NCBI RefSeq assembly: GCF_004362045.1
Contig: NZ_SNWX01000001.1
Location: 205,637 to 269,636, forward strand
DNA length: 64,000 bases
Origin: Halanaerobium saccharolyticum
GTDB taxonomy: Bacteria > Bacillota > Halanaerobiia > Halanaerobiales > Halanaerobiaceae
Direction of reading: 5' to 3'
Shown piece by piece: positions 1 to 7,984 of this stretch. A program made the position numbers and the translations under genes. How positions within the stretch are numbered: position 1 is the first letter of the stretch; each line of letters opens with the position of its first letter. The notes beneath the pieces were generated by a model that did not search any database, was not told the DNA's origin, and saw only the letters and a program-made list of their open reading frames with translations.

Positions 1-1
1 T

Positions 2-196
2 GATATTCCAGCTCGCAAACTGAATATTATCGGTATCAATGGAGTAGAAAAATCTGCAGCTGAAATAGATAAAATTCTGGCTGCAAGAAAAGAAAAATGG
101 GTTAAACCAGAACCTAAATTTAACAGTGGGACTTTAGGACTTTATGTGCGCCATGCTGTCCCGGCTGCTAAGGGCGCTTATATCGGTATGGATTAG
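2..196 (+). CDS. IlvD/Edd family dehydratase, C-terminal fragment
   Basis: Only the last 64 codons are in the window, ending at TAG 194-196. The tail has a KW-x-PEP block followed by SGTLGLYVRHAVPAAKGAYI, matching the usual C-terminal pattern of dihydroxy-acid dehydratases (W-x-PEP, then G-Y-L-x-R-Y, then S-x-G-A). The family dehydrates dihydroxy acids or aldonic/sugar acids using an Fe-S cluster; all cluster ligands lie upstream of the window. Which substrate is used cannot be told from this piece. A GldA-like dehydrogenase follows about 70 bp downstream, so a sugar-acid pathway is as possible as branched-chain amino-acid synthesis. Confidence 0.7.
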   Translation, partial: DIPARKLNIIGINGVEKSAAEIDKILAARKEKWVKPEPKFNSGTLGLYVRHAVPAAKGAYIGMD

Positions 197-264
197 TTGT
201 TCAAATTTTTAATGAAGACAGCAGTAATATTTTTGCTATATAATTTTGATATGAGGTGAAAAAA

Positions 265-1374
265 ATGGATAAAAAAGTATATTTAGATCCTCAGACAGCT
301 TATCTGCAGGTAGCTCCGGCGCAGTATATCAATGAAAAAGATATTTTAAAAAAGGCCGGTGCCTATGTGAGTGAATGGGGAGAAAGAGTTTTGATCAGCG
401 GTGGTGTGCGAGCACTTAAAGCGGCAGAAAAAGATTTGACTGAGTCTTTAGATGAATACGGAATTTACTGGGAGAAAAATGTTTTTAAAGGTGAAGTCTG
501 TCAGTCAAATATTGACCTTATAAAGGAAAAAGCAGTGGCCATGAAAGCTGATTTAATAATCGGTGTTGGCGGGGGAAAGGCAATTGATACAGCCAAGGCA
601 GCTGCAGAAGATATGCGGCTTCCAGTTGCCGCAGTTCCTACAATTGCTGCTACCTGTGCCGCCGGCTCAGCTTTTGCTGTGGTATATACAGAAGCTGGCC
701 AGTTTGAGAGAGATTATTTTATGACTCAAAACCCACGGCTGGTAATGGTGGATCCCCAGATTATTGCAGAAGCACCTGCTAAATATTTAAAGTCCGGTAT
801 TTTAGACTCTCTTGCCAAATGGTATGAGGGTCAGGCAGTTGCCAGTGGAATTGATGATCCCAGTTTAGAAACTGTAGTGGCTATGAATTTAGCTGAAATT
901 TTATATGATAAGATGCGAGCAGAAGCGATTACAGCAGTTGAACAGTGTGAAAACAATGAGCTGGGCCAGGAACTCATGGAAGTTATCGACTTAAATATCT
1001 ATCTGACAACAATTATTCAGAGTCTGGGTCAAAATACTTCCCGGGGAGCAGCAGCTCACGGAATCCATAATGGAATGACCGCAATTGAAGAATCACATGA
1101 GCTGTTACACGGTTTAAAAGTTGGCTATGGAATTATTGTTCAGCTCTATCTGGAAGAAAAACCGCAGGACTATATAAATGATGTGATTGACTTTTTCAAT
1201 CAGCTTGGATTAGTACCTTCATTTAAGGGACTGGGACTTACTTTTAATGAAGAAAATCTCAAAAAAACGGCAGCTAAATCTGTTAATGATACAGTAATGC
1301 TCAAAATGCCAATGAAAGTAACAGAGGAAATGATAATTGAGGCTATGCAGAAAGTAGAAGCAGAGGTCAATTAG
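265..1374 (+). CDS. Iron-containing alcohol/glycerol dehydrogenase-like protein
   Basis: A cytosolic NAD-dependent dehydrogenase of the GldA branch of the iron-containing alcohol dehydrogenase superfamily. A GTG at 256 opens the same frame, but the Shine-Dalgarno GAGGTG (254-259) overlaps it, so ATG 265 is preferred. Numbering from the GTG, the nucleotide-binding GVGGGKAIDTAK lies near residue 103. The metal ligands are predicted as Asp184 (GILDSLAKWYE), His268 (AAAHGIHNGM) and His285 (HELLHG). Their spacing of 84 and 17 residues matches the Asp/His/His ligand spacing of glycerol dehydrogenase. The length is close to the family norm. The substrate is not determinable; hydroxycarboxylate and glycerol oxidation are both known in this group. 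It follows an IlvD/Edd dehydratase. Confidence 0.8.
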   Translation: MDKKVYLDPQTAYLQVAPAQYINEKDILKKAGAYVSEWGERVLISGGVRALKAAEKDLTESLDEYGIYWEKNVFKGEVCQSNIDLIKEKAVAMKADLIIGVGGGKAIDTAKAAAEDMRLPVAAVPTIAATCAAGSAFAVVYTEAGQFERDYFMTQNPRLVMVDPQIIAEAPAKYLKSGILDSLAKWYEGQAVASGIDDPSLETVVAMNLAEILYDKMRAEAITAVEQCENNELGQELMEVIDLNIYLTTIIQSLGQNTSRGAAAHGIHNGMTAIEESHELLHGLKVGYGIIVQLYLEEKPQDYINDVIDFFNQLGLVPSFKGLGLTFNEENLKKTAAKSVNDTVMLKMPMKVTEEMIIEAMQKVEAEVN

Positions 1375-1422
1375 TCTAAATTTAAAAGTTAATAAAATTT
1401 CTCCCTCCGAGGAATTAATATT

Positions 1423-1462
1423 AAAGCCAGCCCGCTAACTTTGGGGACTGGCTTTGCTTTTT
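1423..1462 (+). terminator. Rho-independent terminator after the GldA-like gene
   Basis: AAAGCCAG (1423-1430) pairs with CTGGCTTT (1448-1455), and the hairpin is followed by a T-rich tract (GCTTTTTC). It lies about 50 bp after the stop codon. Confidence 0.75.
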
Positions 1463-1516
1463 CAGGGTATTATAAATCCAGCTGCTGCAAAATGGTTATC
1501 TAAACTTAAAGCATAT

Positions 1517-1765
1517 TTAAGCTGTAGTATATAAATATTGATCATGGTTTTTTGCAATATTATTATCCTCAAACTCTTGATCTATCAAGCCGATAAGTTC
1601 ATAAGCAGTATCTTTTTCTAAAGGCAGCTTTTCTTTTAGTATTTTATTGACTCCCTCTCGCACCAGAGAGGCTTTGGAAACCCCAAGCTTTTCAGAAATG
1701 ATTCCCAGTTTCTCATTTGCATCTTGATCAATATAAAATTGCAGGCGTTCTTTTTTTTCACTCAT
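1517..1765 (-). CDS. Ribbon-helix-helix DNA-binding protein, orphan
   Basis: An 82-residue protein starting at the ATG ending at 1765, preceded on the minus strand by GAGGTGG. A longer in-frame ORF reaches back to 1828, but that extension covers the probable operator and lacks a ribosome-binding site. Residues 6-45 (ERLQFYIDQD, then a helix, SKASLVREGV) fit a CopG/Arc-type fold: one beta strand followed by two helices. Such proteins are usually antitoxins or small repressors that bind repeated operators as dimers. No toxin gene lies next to it, since cheR follows upstream in coordinates on the same strand. Autoregulation through the repeats at 1801-1842 is inferred. Confidence 0.65.
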   Translation of the reverse strand: MSEKKERLQFYIDQDANEKLGIISEKLGVSKASLVREGVNKILKEKLPLEKDTAYELIGLIDQEFEDNNIAKNHDQYLYTTA

Positions 1766-1800
1766 GCTTAACCACCTCAGATAATTTTTATAATATACAT

Positions 1801-1842
1801 ATACATCTATTTCAATATAATTATACATCTATCTGTAGATAG
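1801..1842. promoter_or_regulatory. Candidate operator repeats upstream of the ribbon-helix-helix gene
   Basis: ATACATCTAT occurs at 1801-1810 and again at 1823-1832, a 22-bp step or about two helical turns. The second copy runs into an inverted repeat, CTATC (1829-1833) and GATAG (1838-1842). Ribbon-helix-helix regulators commonly bind such phased short repeats; the assignment to this gene is inference. Confidence 0.4.
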
Positions 1843-1850
1843 TGACAAGT

Positions 1851-1880
1851 TAAAAAGAAAAATCGCCCCTGAGGGCGATT
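1851..1880 (-). terminator. Terminator of the cheB-cheR operon
   Basis: AATCGCCC and GGGCGATT (1861-1880) form a hairpin. On the minus strand it is followed by a T-rich tract (1851-1860), 23 bp past the cheR stop. Confidence 0.85.
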
Positions 1881-1903
1881 AAAAGTTGAGCCGGAATATT
1901 AAA

Positions 1904-2689
1904 CTAGCCCTGATATTTATAAAACGACTGGAAAATTTTATCCAGTCCATATTTTTCAGGTGAAAAAATATATTCGGTATTACCGAGAAAAAAGTAGCCA
2001 CCTGGATTTAAAACAGAGGTGAATTTATTAATCAGCTGATCTTTCATATCTTTGGTTAAATAGATAAAGAAGTTGCGGCTTAAAATGAGATCCCAGTCGG
2101 CTTTGAAACGAGCATTAATTAAATCTTTCTGCTCAAATGTTACCATCCTCTTAATTTCGGAGTTCAGGGCATAAGTTTTGCCGTCAGAACTTTCTTTAAA
2201 GTATTTATTTAAGATTTTATCCGAAACATTTTTTAAAGAATTTTCCTTATATTCTGCCTGGCGGGCGGTATCTAAAATTGTATGATCCAGGTCTGTAGCA
2301 TAGATTTCGAATTTGCCGGGGCTGATTCCCATTTCTTTTAAAATAATTGCCATAGTATAGGGTTCTGAACCGTTGGAACAGGGTGCACTCCAGATTTTAA
2401 CCTTTTTCTTTTCCGCAAAGAGTTTTGGAAAAACATCTGACTGTAAAAACTCAAAATTCTCCGGATTACGGAAAAATTCCGAAGTGTTGATAGTAAAATG
2501 GTTTAGATAAGCATCTTTAAATTCGGTGTCATGTTTAATTAAATCAATACATTTGTCAAAATCATCCACCTGATACCTGCGCATTAAACTTTTAGTTCTT
2601 CTCTCTACTCGGTCTAACTTATAGCCGTCTAAATCAATATTTAAAATTTCCTTTGCTCGATCTTTAAATTCTGTAAAAGTAATTCCCAT
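1904..2689 (-). CDS. cheR: Chemotaxis protein methyltransferase CheR
   Basis: A 261-residue S-adenosylmethionine-dependent methyltransferase that methylates glutamates on chemoreceptors in the cytoplasm. The N-terminal helical domain carries the YKLDRVERRTKSLMRR block that contacts receptors. The catalytic domain has NTSEFFRNPENFEFL, then WSAPCSNGSEPYTMAI for cofactor binding, then YATDLDHTIL and the late DLILSRNFFIYL block. The length is normal for stand-alone CheR. It begins 5 bp after the cheB stop, and its ribosome-binding site GGAGGGA lies inside the cheB end, so translation is probably coupled. The partner receptor may include the chemoreceptor at 29359-31065. Confidence 0.95.
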   Translation of the reverse strand: MGITFTEFKDRAKEILNIDLDGYKLDRVERRTKSLMRRYQVDDFDKCIDLIKHDTEFKDAYLNHFTINTSEFFRNPENFEFLQSDVFPKLFAEKKKVKIWSAPCSNGSEPYTMAIILKEMGISPGKFEIYATDLDHTILDTARQAEYKENSLKNVSDKILNKYFKESSDGKTYALNSEIKRMVTFEQKDLINARFKADWDLILSRNFFIYLTKDMKDQLINKFTSVLNPGGYFFLGNTEYIFSPEKYGLDKIFQSFYKYQG

Positions 2690-2694
2690 TAAAT

Positions 2695-3705
2695 TTATCC
2701 CTCCACAATTTCTGTAATTCTTTTGCCGATTTCATCTATTCTTTTAATTTCATGATAGGCTCCAGCCTTTACTGCTGAAGAAGGCATACCATAAACCAGT
2801 GCTGTCTCTTTAGATTCTATTATACCATATCCACCTTTATTTACAATGGCAGACATTCCCTCGGCTCCATCATGGCCCATTCCGGTTAAAATAACTCCCA
2901 GAAGTCTGTCGCCATCAAAATGCTCGGCAAGACTCTGCATCATGTAATCAACACAGGGGCGGACACCGTGCAGCCTGTCTTTTTTATTTAACTTAACCTT
3001 ACCCTGGCTGTCAATTTCTAAATGAAAATCACCAGGAGCAAGAAGACCATGACCCGATCTTAAGCGGTCACCTTCCTCAGCCTCTTTAATCTTTAAACCA
3101 GAAATGTTGTTTAATCTTTCTGCCAGAGTTTCTGTAAAACCGGCCGGCATGTGCTGGACAATTACAAAGGCTGCTGGAGAATTTTCACCAATAGCTTCGA
3201 ATAATGTATTTAAGGCCCGGGGGCCGCCAGATGATGCACCAACCGCTACAATTGGAAAAGAGCTGCTGTTTTTAATTACTCTTTTTTTAACCTTTTTAGC
3301 TTTAAAAGTGTCATTAGAATCTGCAGCTGCTTTCAACTTGAGCAGCAGTTCCTCTTTAATTGAATCAATATTTAAAGAAATAGAGCCGGAAGGTTTAGGA
3401 ATGAAATCAAAGGCTCCCAGCTCCAGGGCTTTAATTACAGTTTCCCGGTTATCCAGAGCACTGACCATAATCACAGGTATTTTTGGGTATTTATCTTTAA
3501 CAATTTCCAATGTTTCAAGGCCATTTAATTTTGGCATTTCTACATCTAACATTAAAAGATCAACATCTATTTTTTTAAGTTTGCGGAGGGCGTCCTGACC
3601 GTTATATGCAGTTGCTGCAACTTCGAGGTCTGGATCCTTTTCGATAGTATCTGAGTAGATTTTTCTCATAAAAGCAGAATCATCACAGATTAAAACTTTA
3701 AGCAT
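2695..3705 (-). CDS. cheB: Chemotaxis response regulator / protein-glutamate methylesterase CheB
   Basis: A 336-residue two-domain protein that demethylates and deamidates chemoreceptors. The receiver domain (about 1-120) has the acidic pair in CDDS, the phosphoacceptor Asp54 in LMLDVEMP and a KP loop near residue 104. After a lysine-rich linker, the methylesterase domain (about 150-335) shows the catalytic Ser159 in GASSGG, His185 in VQHMP and an Asp near 279 in TGMGHDG. The Ser-His spacing of 26 residues equals that of enteric CheB. It is the first gene of a cheB-cheR operon divergent from the YvyF-like gene. All key residues are present. Confidence 0.95.
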   Translation of the reverse strand: MLKVLICDDSAFMRKIYSDTIEKDPDLEVAATAYNGQDALRKLKKIDVDLLMLDVEMPKLNGLETLEIVKDKYPKIPVIMVSALDNRETVIKALELGAFDFIPKPSGSISLNIDSIKEELLLKLKAAADSNDTFKAKKVKKRVIKNSSSFPIVAVGASSGGPRALNTLFEAIGENSPAAFVIVQHMPAGFTETLAERLNNISGLKIKEAEEGDRLRSGHGLLAPGDFHLEIDSQGKVKLNKKDRLHGVRPCVDYMMQSLAEHFDGDRLLGVILTGMGHDGAEGMSAIVNKGGYGIIESKETALVYGMPSSAVKAGAYHEIKRIDEIGKRITEIVEG

Positions 3706-3864
3706 TTTTTAACCTCCTAAATTTTCTTCATCACTAATTTATATATTCTTTGTTTGCTCGCAAAAACCTCTTTCAATATTCGATTATCTAGATAAAGATT
3801 ATATGATTTCAGGCTGAATTTGTCAAAAAATGTCTTGAAAACTCTGGAGCCTTAAATAACTCTG

Positions 3865-3873
3865 TGTTATAAT
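3865..3873 (+). promoter_or_regulatory. Extended -10 promoter for the YvyF-like gene
   Basis: TGTTATAAT fits an extended -10 (TGn-TATAAT). No good -35 is found at 17 bp. The predicted start lies about 65 bp before the ATG at 3944. Confidence 0.5.
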
Positions 3874-3943
3874 GTAATTGTGGAAACAATATAGTCTGTA
3901 TTTTATTATTTTAAATAAAGTAACTATCAGGGAGTTGAGTATA

Positions 3944-4357
3944 ATGGAGTTAATAAATTGTAAGGAATGCGGCAGATTATTTTCTTCGGCAGGACAGAAG
4001 GTCTGTCCTGATTGTCGAGAAAGCGAGGAAGAAAAATTTGAGTTAGTTAAAGAGTATCTGTGGGAGCATCCTAATTCCACAGTCAAAAAAGTATCGGAGG
4101 ATACCGGTGTAGAAGAAGATCTAATTATTAAGTTTATGCGGGAGGAAAGACTGGCTGCTGAGGGGCTGCTGATAGACTTCACTTTAAAATGTAAACGCTG
4201 CGGCTGTGAAATTAAATCCGGATTATTCTGTGACAGCTGCCGTTCCAAAATGATTAATGATTTTAGTCAGGGAGATGAACCGGCTGAAAAAGAAAAAGAA
4301 AGACAAAAAGATAGTAAAGGGATGTTTTTAAAGAATCGTTTTAAAAATAATAATTAA
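3944..4357 (+). CDS. YvyF-like flagellar-operon zinc-ribbon protein (long form)
   Basis: A 137-residue cytosolic protein starting at ATG 3944 after GGGAG. The N-terminus has CKECGRLF and CPDCRE, a CxxC pair likely to bind zinc. It is followed by a helix-turn-helix-like segment (KEYLWEHPNSTVKKVSEDTG, then LIIKFMREE). This is the layout of the YvyF/TIGR03826 family, which in Bacillus precedes flgM. Unlike the short paralog at 56546, it carries a second ribbon (CKRCGC and CDSC) and a charged Lys/Glu-rich tail. It lies 30 kb from flgM here. Its role is not established; a regulatory function in flagellar late-gene expression is the usual guess. Confidence 0.75.
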   Translation: MELINCKECGRLFSSAGQKVCPDCRESEEEKFELVKEYLWEHPNSTVKKVSEDTGVEEDLIIKFMREERLAAEGLLIDFTLKCKRCGCEIKSGLFCDSCRSKMINDFSQGDEPAEKEKERQKDSKGMFLKNRFKNNN

Positions 4358-4494
4358 CTAAATGATAGGGCCGGGACCAGAAGCTGGATCTCTGTTATTT
4401 TATTAATTATTTTAAATTGAGTCAGTCTGAAATTATTGACTGACTTTATTTAAGCAATAAATTTTCAAAATAATCTTTTAATTTGCTCTAATTA

Positions 4495-4503
4495 TGATAT
4501 AAT
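4495..4503 (+). promoter_or_regulatory. Extended -10 promoter for the sugar transporter; rest of the 4358-4655 gap
   Basis: TGATATAAT is an extended -10 about 150 bp upstream of the binding-protein gene. The 298-bp gap also holds a weak hairpin, AGTCAGTC/GACTGACT (4420-4445), followed by TTATTT, which may terminate the preceding gene. A small stem near 4610-4632 precedes the Shine-Dalgarno sequence. I see no gene in the gap; an SD-like GGAGGTGG near 4577 leads to no convincing reading frame. Confidence 0.5.
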
Positions 4504-4655
4504 AAAAATTGGAACGGAGATGCATCTTTAGAAATTGATTTAGTAAAGCTTTAAAAATCTGAATATTTGTTCATCGGAGGTGGTAATTAGATTAGGAGCT
4601 TCTATTCTGTTTAGACATTTCTTAAGTCTGAATAAAAAAATAAGGAGGACAAAAA

Positions 4656-5918
4656 ATGTTGTTAAAAAAGAGTGCATTACTGAGTGTTATATTGATGGTT
4701 ACTTTGATGTTTGTCTTCAGTTTTTCAGCGCTGGCTCAGAATGAAAATGAAGTTGAAATCTTCAGCTGGTGGACCGGTGGAGGAGAAGAAGAAGGGCTAA
4801 ATGCTTTAATTGATGTTTTTAACGAAAATTATCCCAACATAGAAGTTATTAATGCTACTGTTGCTGGTGGAGCAGGAGCTAATGCAAAAGCTGTCTTAAA
4901 AACCAGAATGGTTGGCGGTAATCCTCCGGACTCATTTCAGGTTCACGGTGGGGCAGAATTAATTAACACCTATGTTGAAACCGGTATGATGGAGCCAATT
5001 ACTGGCCTGCTGGAAGAATGGGGAGTAAAAGATAAATTCAATCAGCAGATACTGGAACTGTCCAGTTATGAGGGAGAAATTTATTCAATTCCGCTCAACG
5101 TCCATCGTGGTAATGTAATGTTTTCTAATAAGCAGGTACTCGCAGAGCACAATATTGAACCTCCAACAGATATGGAAAGTTTTCTCACAGTATTAGAAGA
5201 ATTATCCCAGACTGATGTTGTTCCACTTGCTCTGGGAGACACCAATAAATGGACTGCAACTCATATTTTCGAAACTATTCTGGTAGCTAAACTTGGTGCT
5301 GAAGGTTATAATGGACTCTGGAATGGAGAAACTGCTGCTGATGATCCCAGAATTAGGGAAGCGTTTGTTTATTTTGATAAGCTAATGCAGTATGTTAATG
5401 AAGATCACTCTGCTCTTACCTGGCAGGACGCTACTCAGATGGTGCGTGATGGAGAAGCCGCCTTTAACATTATGGGTGACTGGGCTGAAGGTTATTTAAA
5501 AACATTAGGCTGGACACCCGGCAAACAGTTTGGCTGGCTTACAGTTCCCGGCACTAAAGGTACCTTTATGGTAATTACAGATACCTTTGGTCTTCCTAAA
5601 GGTGCACCACATCCAGAAAATGCTAAAAAATGGTTAAAAACCGTTGCCTCTCTGGAAGGTCAGGATACCTTTAATCCGATTAAAGGTTCAATCCCGGCTC
5701 GCCTGGATGCAGATAAAAGCAAATATGATGTCTATCTAACAGATTCTATGAATGATTTTGCTAAAAATACACTGACACCTTCTATTGCTCATGGTTCTGC
5801 AGCTCCAGAAGGATTTATCACTGCTCTAAATGACAATATCAATGGTTTAGTTACTACCGGTGATATTGAGGGTTCTTTTGAGGAGTTCCAGAAAGATATG
5901 GCAGAATATGTGCGGTAA
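4656..5918 (+). CDS. ABC transporter sugar-binding protein (family 1)
   Basis: A 420-residue extracellular solute-binding protein. Start ATG 4656 follows AAGGAGG. Residues 1-27 form a classical signal peptide (KK, hydrophobic core, then SALA before QNENE) with no lipobox cysteine, so the mature protein should be soluble. That suits a periplasm and hence a diderm envelope; in monoderm Firmicutes such proteins are normally lipoproteins. The mature start EVEIFSWWTGGGEEEGLNAL and the later block PDSFQVHGG are typical of glucose/mannose-type binding proteins. Two permeases follow in the same direction after a hairpin. The neighbouring GalT suggests a hexose or galactoside ligand, but the ligand is not shown by sequence. 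Confidence 0.9.
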   Translation: MLLKKSALLSVILMVTLMFVFSFSALAQNENEVEIFSWWTGGGEEEGLNALIDVFNENYPNIEVINATVAGGAGANAKAVLKTRMVGGNPPDSFQVHGGAELINTYVETGMMEPITGLLEEWGVKDKFNQQILELSSYEGEIYSIPLNVHRGNVMFSNKQVLAEHNIEPPTDMESFLTVLEELSQTDVVPLALGDTNKWTATHIFETILVAKLGAEGYNGLWNGETAADDPRIREAFVYFDKLMQYVNEDHSALTWQDATQMVRDGEAAFNIMGDWAEGYLKTLGWTPGKQFGWLTVPGTKGTFMVITDTFGLPKGAPHPENAKKWLKTVASLEGQDTFNPIKGSIPARLDADKSKYDVYLTDSMNDFAKNTLTPSIAHGSAAPEGFITALNDNINGLVTTGDIEGSFEEFQKDMAEYVR

Positions 5919-5976
5919 GATAATTTAAAACCTGGTTAAGAAAATATATTAATCAACCAGAAATTGTTAAAATACC

Positions 5977-6010
5977 TCCCCTCCTTAAGTAATTGAGGAG
6001 GGGAAGATTT
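5977..6010 (+). promoter_or_regulatory. Intercistronic hairpin that includes a Shine-Dalgarno sequence
   Basis: TCCCCTCCT (5977-5985) pairs with AGGAGGGGA (5996-6004) around a 10-nt loop, followed by AGATTTTT. It can act as a partial terminator or a 3'-end stabiliser, which would make the binding protein more abundant than the permeases. The 3' arm is itself a near-perfect Shine-Dalgarno sequence. Confidence 0.7.
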
Positions 6011-6027
6011 TTATGGAGGGATTTTAT

Positions 6028-6948
6028 ATGAAAAGAAAACATAAAGAATCACTTACTTCCCTTGCTATTTTATCTCCATCGATTATTACACTGGCTATCT
6101 TTGTTTATGGTTTTATAGGGCGCAGTGTTCAGATTTCACTTCTGGATTGGGATACTTTTACTAAATTTATCATGGGAGCAAAAGATTATGTGGGTTTAGA
6201 AAATTATATTGGACTTTTTCAGGAAGAAAGATTTCAGACTGATCTCTGGAATACGCTTTATTTTACCCTCTTTTTTATTCTGGGCTGTCTGGCAATCGGG
6301 ATTTTATTATCTCTCATTTTAAATAATAAACCTAAAGGCAGTTATTTTCTTCAAAACCTTTATCTTTTTCCGATGGCCATTTCTTTTGTTGTGACTGGTA
6401 CTGTCTGGCGCTGGATTTTTTCTCCGGGCCGTCTTCCTAATGATCCCAGAGGAATTAACCTCTTATTTGAGCGGCTGGGTCTGGGAAGTCTGCAGTGGGG
6501 CTGGTTTACCAGCACCTTCAGCTTTCTTAATTTTAATGTAGCCCTGATAGCCGTAATTATTGCTGCTGTCTGGCAGTTTTCCGGGTATACAATGGCTATG
6601 TGGCTGGCCGGACTGCGGGGAATTGACCAGCAGTTGATCGAAGCAGCCAGAATTGATGGTGCCAGCAAATGGCAAATTTTTACTCAAATATTATTTCCAA
6701 TTCAAAAACCGATTACTCTTTCGGCAATCATTGTGCTGGCTCATGTTTCCCTTAAAGCCTTTGCTTTAATTTATTCGATGACAGGTAGTGGACCCAATAA
6801 TGTAACAGATATACCTGCAGTTTATATGTTTGAGGCAACTTTTAGATCCAATCGTTATTCAACTGGTTCTGCTATTGCGATTGTACTATTAGCTATGGTA
6901 GGATTGCTCATAATCCCATACCTGGTTAATAGCTTTAAGGAGGAATAG
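6028..6948 (+). CDS. ABC sugar transporter permease (MalF/UgpA type)
   Basis: An integral membrane permease of the carbohydrate ABC family with about six transmembrane segments. An ATG at 6013 is in frame, but GGAGGG at 6015-6020 sits seven bases before ATG 6028, which gives MKRKHKESLT and is preferred. The conserved cytoplasmic EAA loop that docks the ATPase is seen as LIEAARIDGASKWQIFTQIL, followed by FPIQKP. It is paired with the permease at 6952, three bases downstream. No ATPase gene is in the cluster, so a shared MsmX/MalK-like ATPase encoded elsewhere is inferred. Confidence 0.9.
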   Translation: MKRKHKESLTSLAILSPSIITLAIFVYGFIGRSVQISLLDWDTFTKFIMGAKDYVGLENYIGLFQEERFQTDLWNTLYFTLFFILGCLAIGILLSLILNNKPKGSYFLQNLYLFPMAISFVVTGTVWRWIFSPGRLPNDPRGINLLFERLGLGSLQWGWFTSTFSFLNFNVALIAVIIAAVWQFSGYTMAMWLAGLRGIDQQLIEAARIDGASKWQIFTQILFPIQKPITLSAIIVLAHVSLKAFALIYSMTGSGPNNVTDIPAVYMFEATFRSNRYSTGSAIAIVLLAMVGLLIIPYLVNSFKEE

Positions 6949-6951
6949 CCC

Positions 6952-7776
6952 ATGAATAGAAAAACACCAAAAGAAAAGCTAATGACTTATCTTATTTTAT
7001 TTGTATTTGCTGTATTTTTTATAGTACCAATGTATGTGCTTTTATCTACCAGTTTAAAAACTTTCGCCAATGTTTCGATCCAGACTATGTGGCAGCTGCC
7101 CTCTGAGTATTCTTTTGCTGGTTTTGTAGAGGCTTTTAAAGAGCTGGCACCCAATGTTTTTAACAGTTTTTATCTGGTGATTCCGGCTACTCTTATTTCT
7201 GCAATGCTGGGATCTTTAAACGGCTATGTTTTATCTCACTGGAAATTTAAAGGATCAGATACCCTGTTTGCACTAATTTTATTTGGAATGTTTATCCCCT
7301 ATCAGAGTGTTTTATTCCCCCTGGTGCAGTTTATGCAGACTATCGGGCTTTATGGTTCTATACCCGGGCTGATTCTGGTTCATGTGGTTTATGGATTACC
7401 GATTACTACTTTAATGTTTAGAAATTATTATAAAGATGTGCCCAAGGCGCTGACTGAGGCAGCCAAGGTGGATGGAGCTAATATTTTCAGTATTTATCGC
7501 TATATCTTTTTTCCTATTTCCATTCCCTCTTTTGTAGTTGTCTTTATCTGGCAGTTTACAAATATCTGGAACGAATTTCTCTTTGCTGTAACTCTGACTA
7601 AAACTCAAAGTCAGCCGATTACAGTGGCCTTAGTCAATCTGGCCGGAAGTCAGGTTGTCCAGTGGAATGTACAGATGGCCGGTGCTCTGCTAACTGCTCT
7701 ACCGCCACTTATAGTCTATATTCTCTTTGGTAAATACTTTATTAAGGGAATGCTGGCTGGTTCAGTTAAGGGTTAA
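6952..7776 (+). CDS. ABC sugar transporter permease (MalG type)
   Basis: A 274-residue inner-membrane permease with about six transmembrane helices, partner of the preceding MalF-type subunit. The N-terminal helix (LILFVFAVFFIVPMYVLLST) is followed by the periplasmic loop and the EAA motif ALTEAAKVDGANIFSIYRYI, then FFPISIP. It starts three bases after the preceding stop, with AAGGAGG just upstream, and is clearly cotranscribed. A probable terminator follows at 7875-7904. Confidence 0.9.
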   Translation: MNRKTPKEKLMTYLILFVFAVFFIVPMYVLLSTSLKTFANVSIQTMWQLPSEYSFAGFVEAFKELAPNVFNSFYLVIPATLISAMLGSLNGYVLSHWKFKGSDTLFALILFGMFIPYQSVLFPLVQFMQTIGLYGSIPGLILVHVVYGLPITTLMFRNYYKDVPKALTEAAKVDGANIFSIYRYIFFPISIPSFVVVFIWQFTNIWNEFLFAVTLTKTQSQPITVALVNLAGSQVVQWNVQMAGALLTALPPLIVYILFGKYFIKGMLAGSVKG

Positions 7777-7874
7777 ATTTAAAATAAAATTAGCCAACTT
7801 AATTAAACAATCATTTAAATAAACTTCAAACTTCGATGATTTCAGTATCTAAAAAAAATATTAAATTTAGATAT

Positions 7875-7904
7875 ACTCAGTCTTAATTCAGGCTGAGTTT
7901 TATC
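7875..7904 (+). terminator. Terminator after the transporter genes
   Basis: ACTCAGTCT (7875-7883) pairs with AGGCTGAGT (7890-7898), with one G-T wobble and a 6-nt loop, followed by TTTATCTT. Confidence 0.7.
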
Positions 7905-7984
7905 TTCTTATTTCAAAAGACTTATTTAAAAAAGGAATTATCTTATCTTTCAAGAAATAATTATAGAGAAGGAGTGAGATGATA

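Noticed and set aside
239-244. TATAAT as promoter of the GldA-like gene
   Set aside because: It would start transcription almost at the ribosome-binding site, leaving too short a leader; read-through from the dehydratase gene is more likely.
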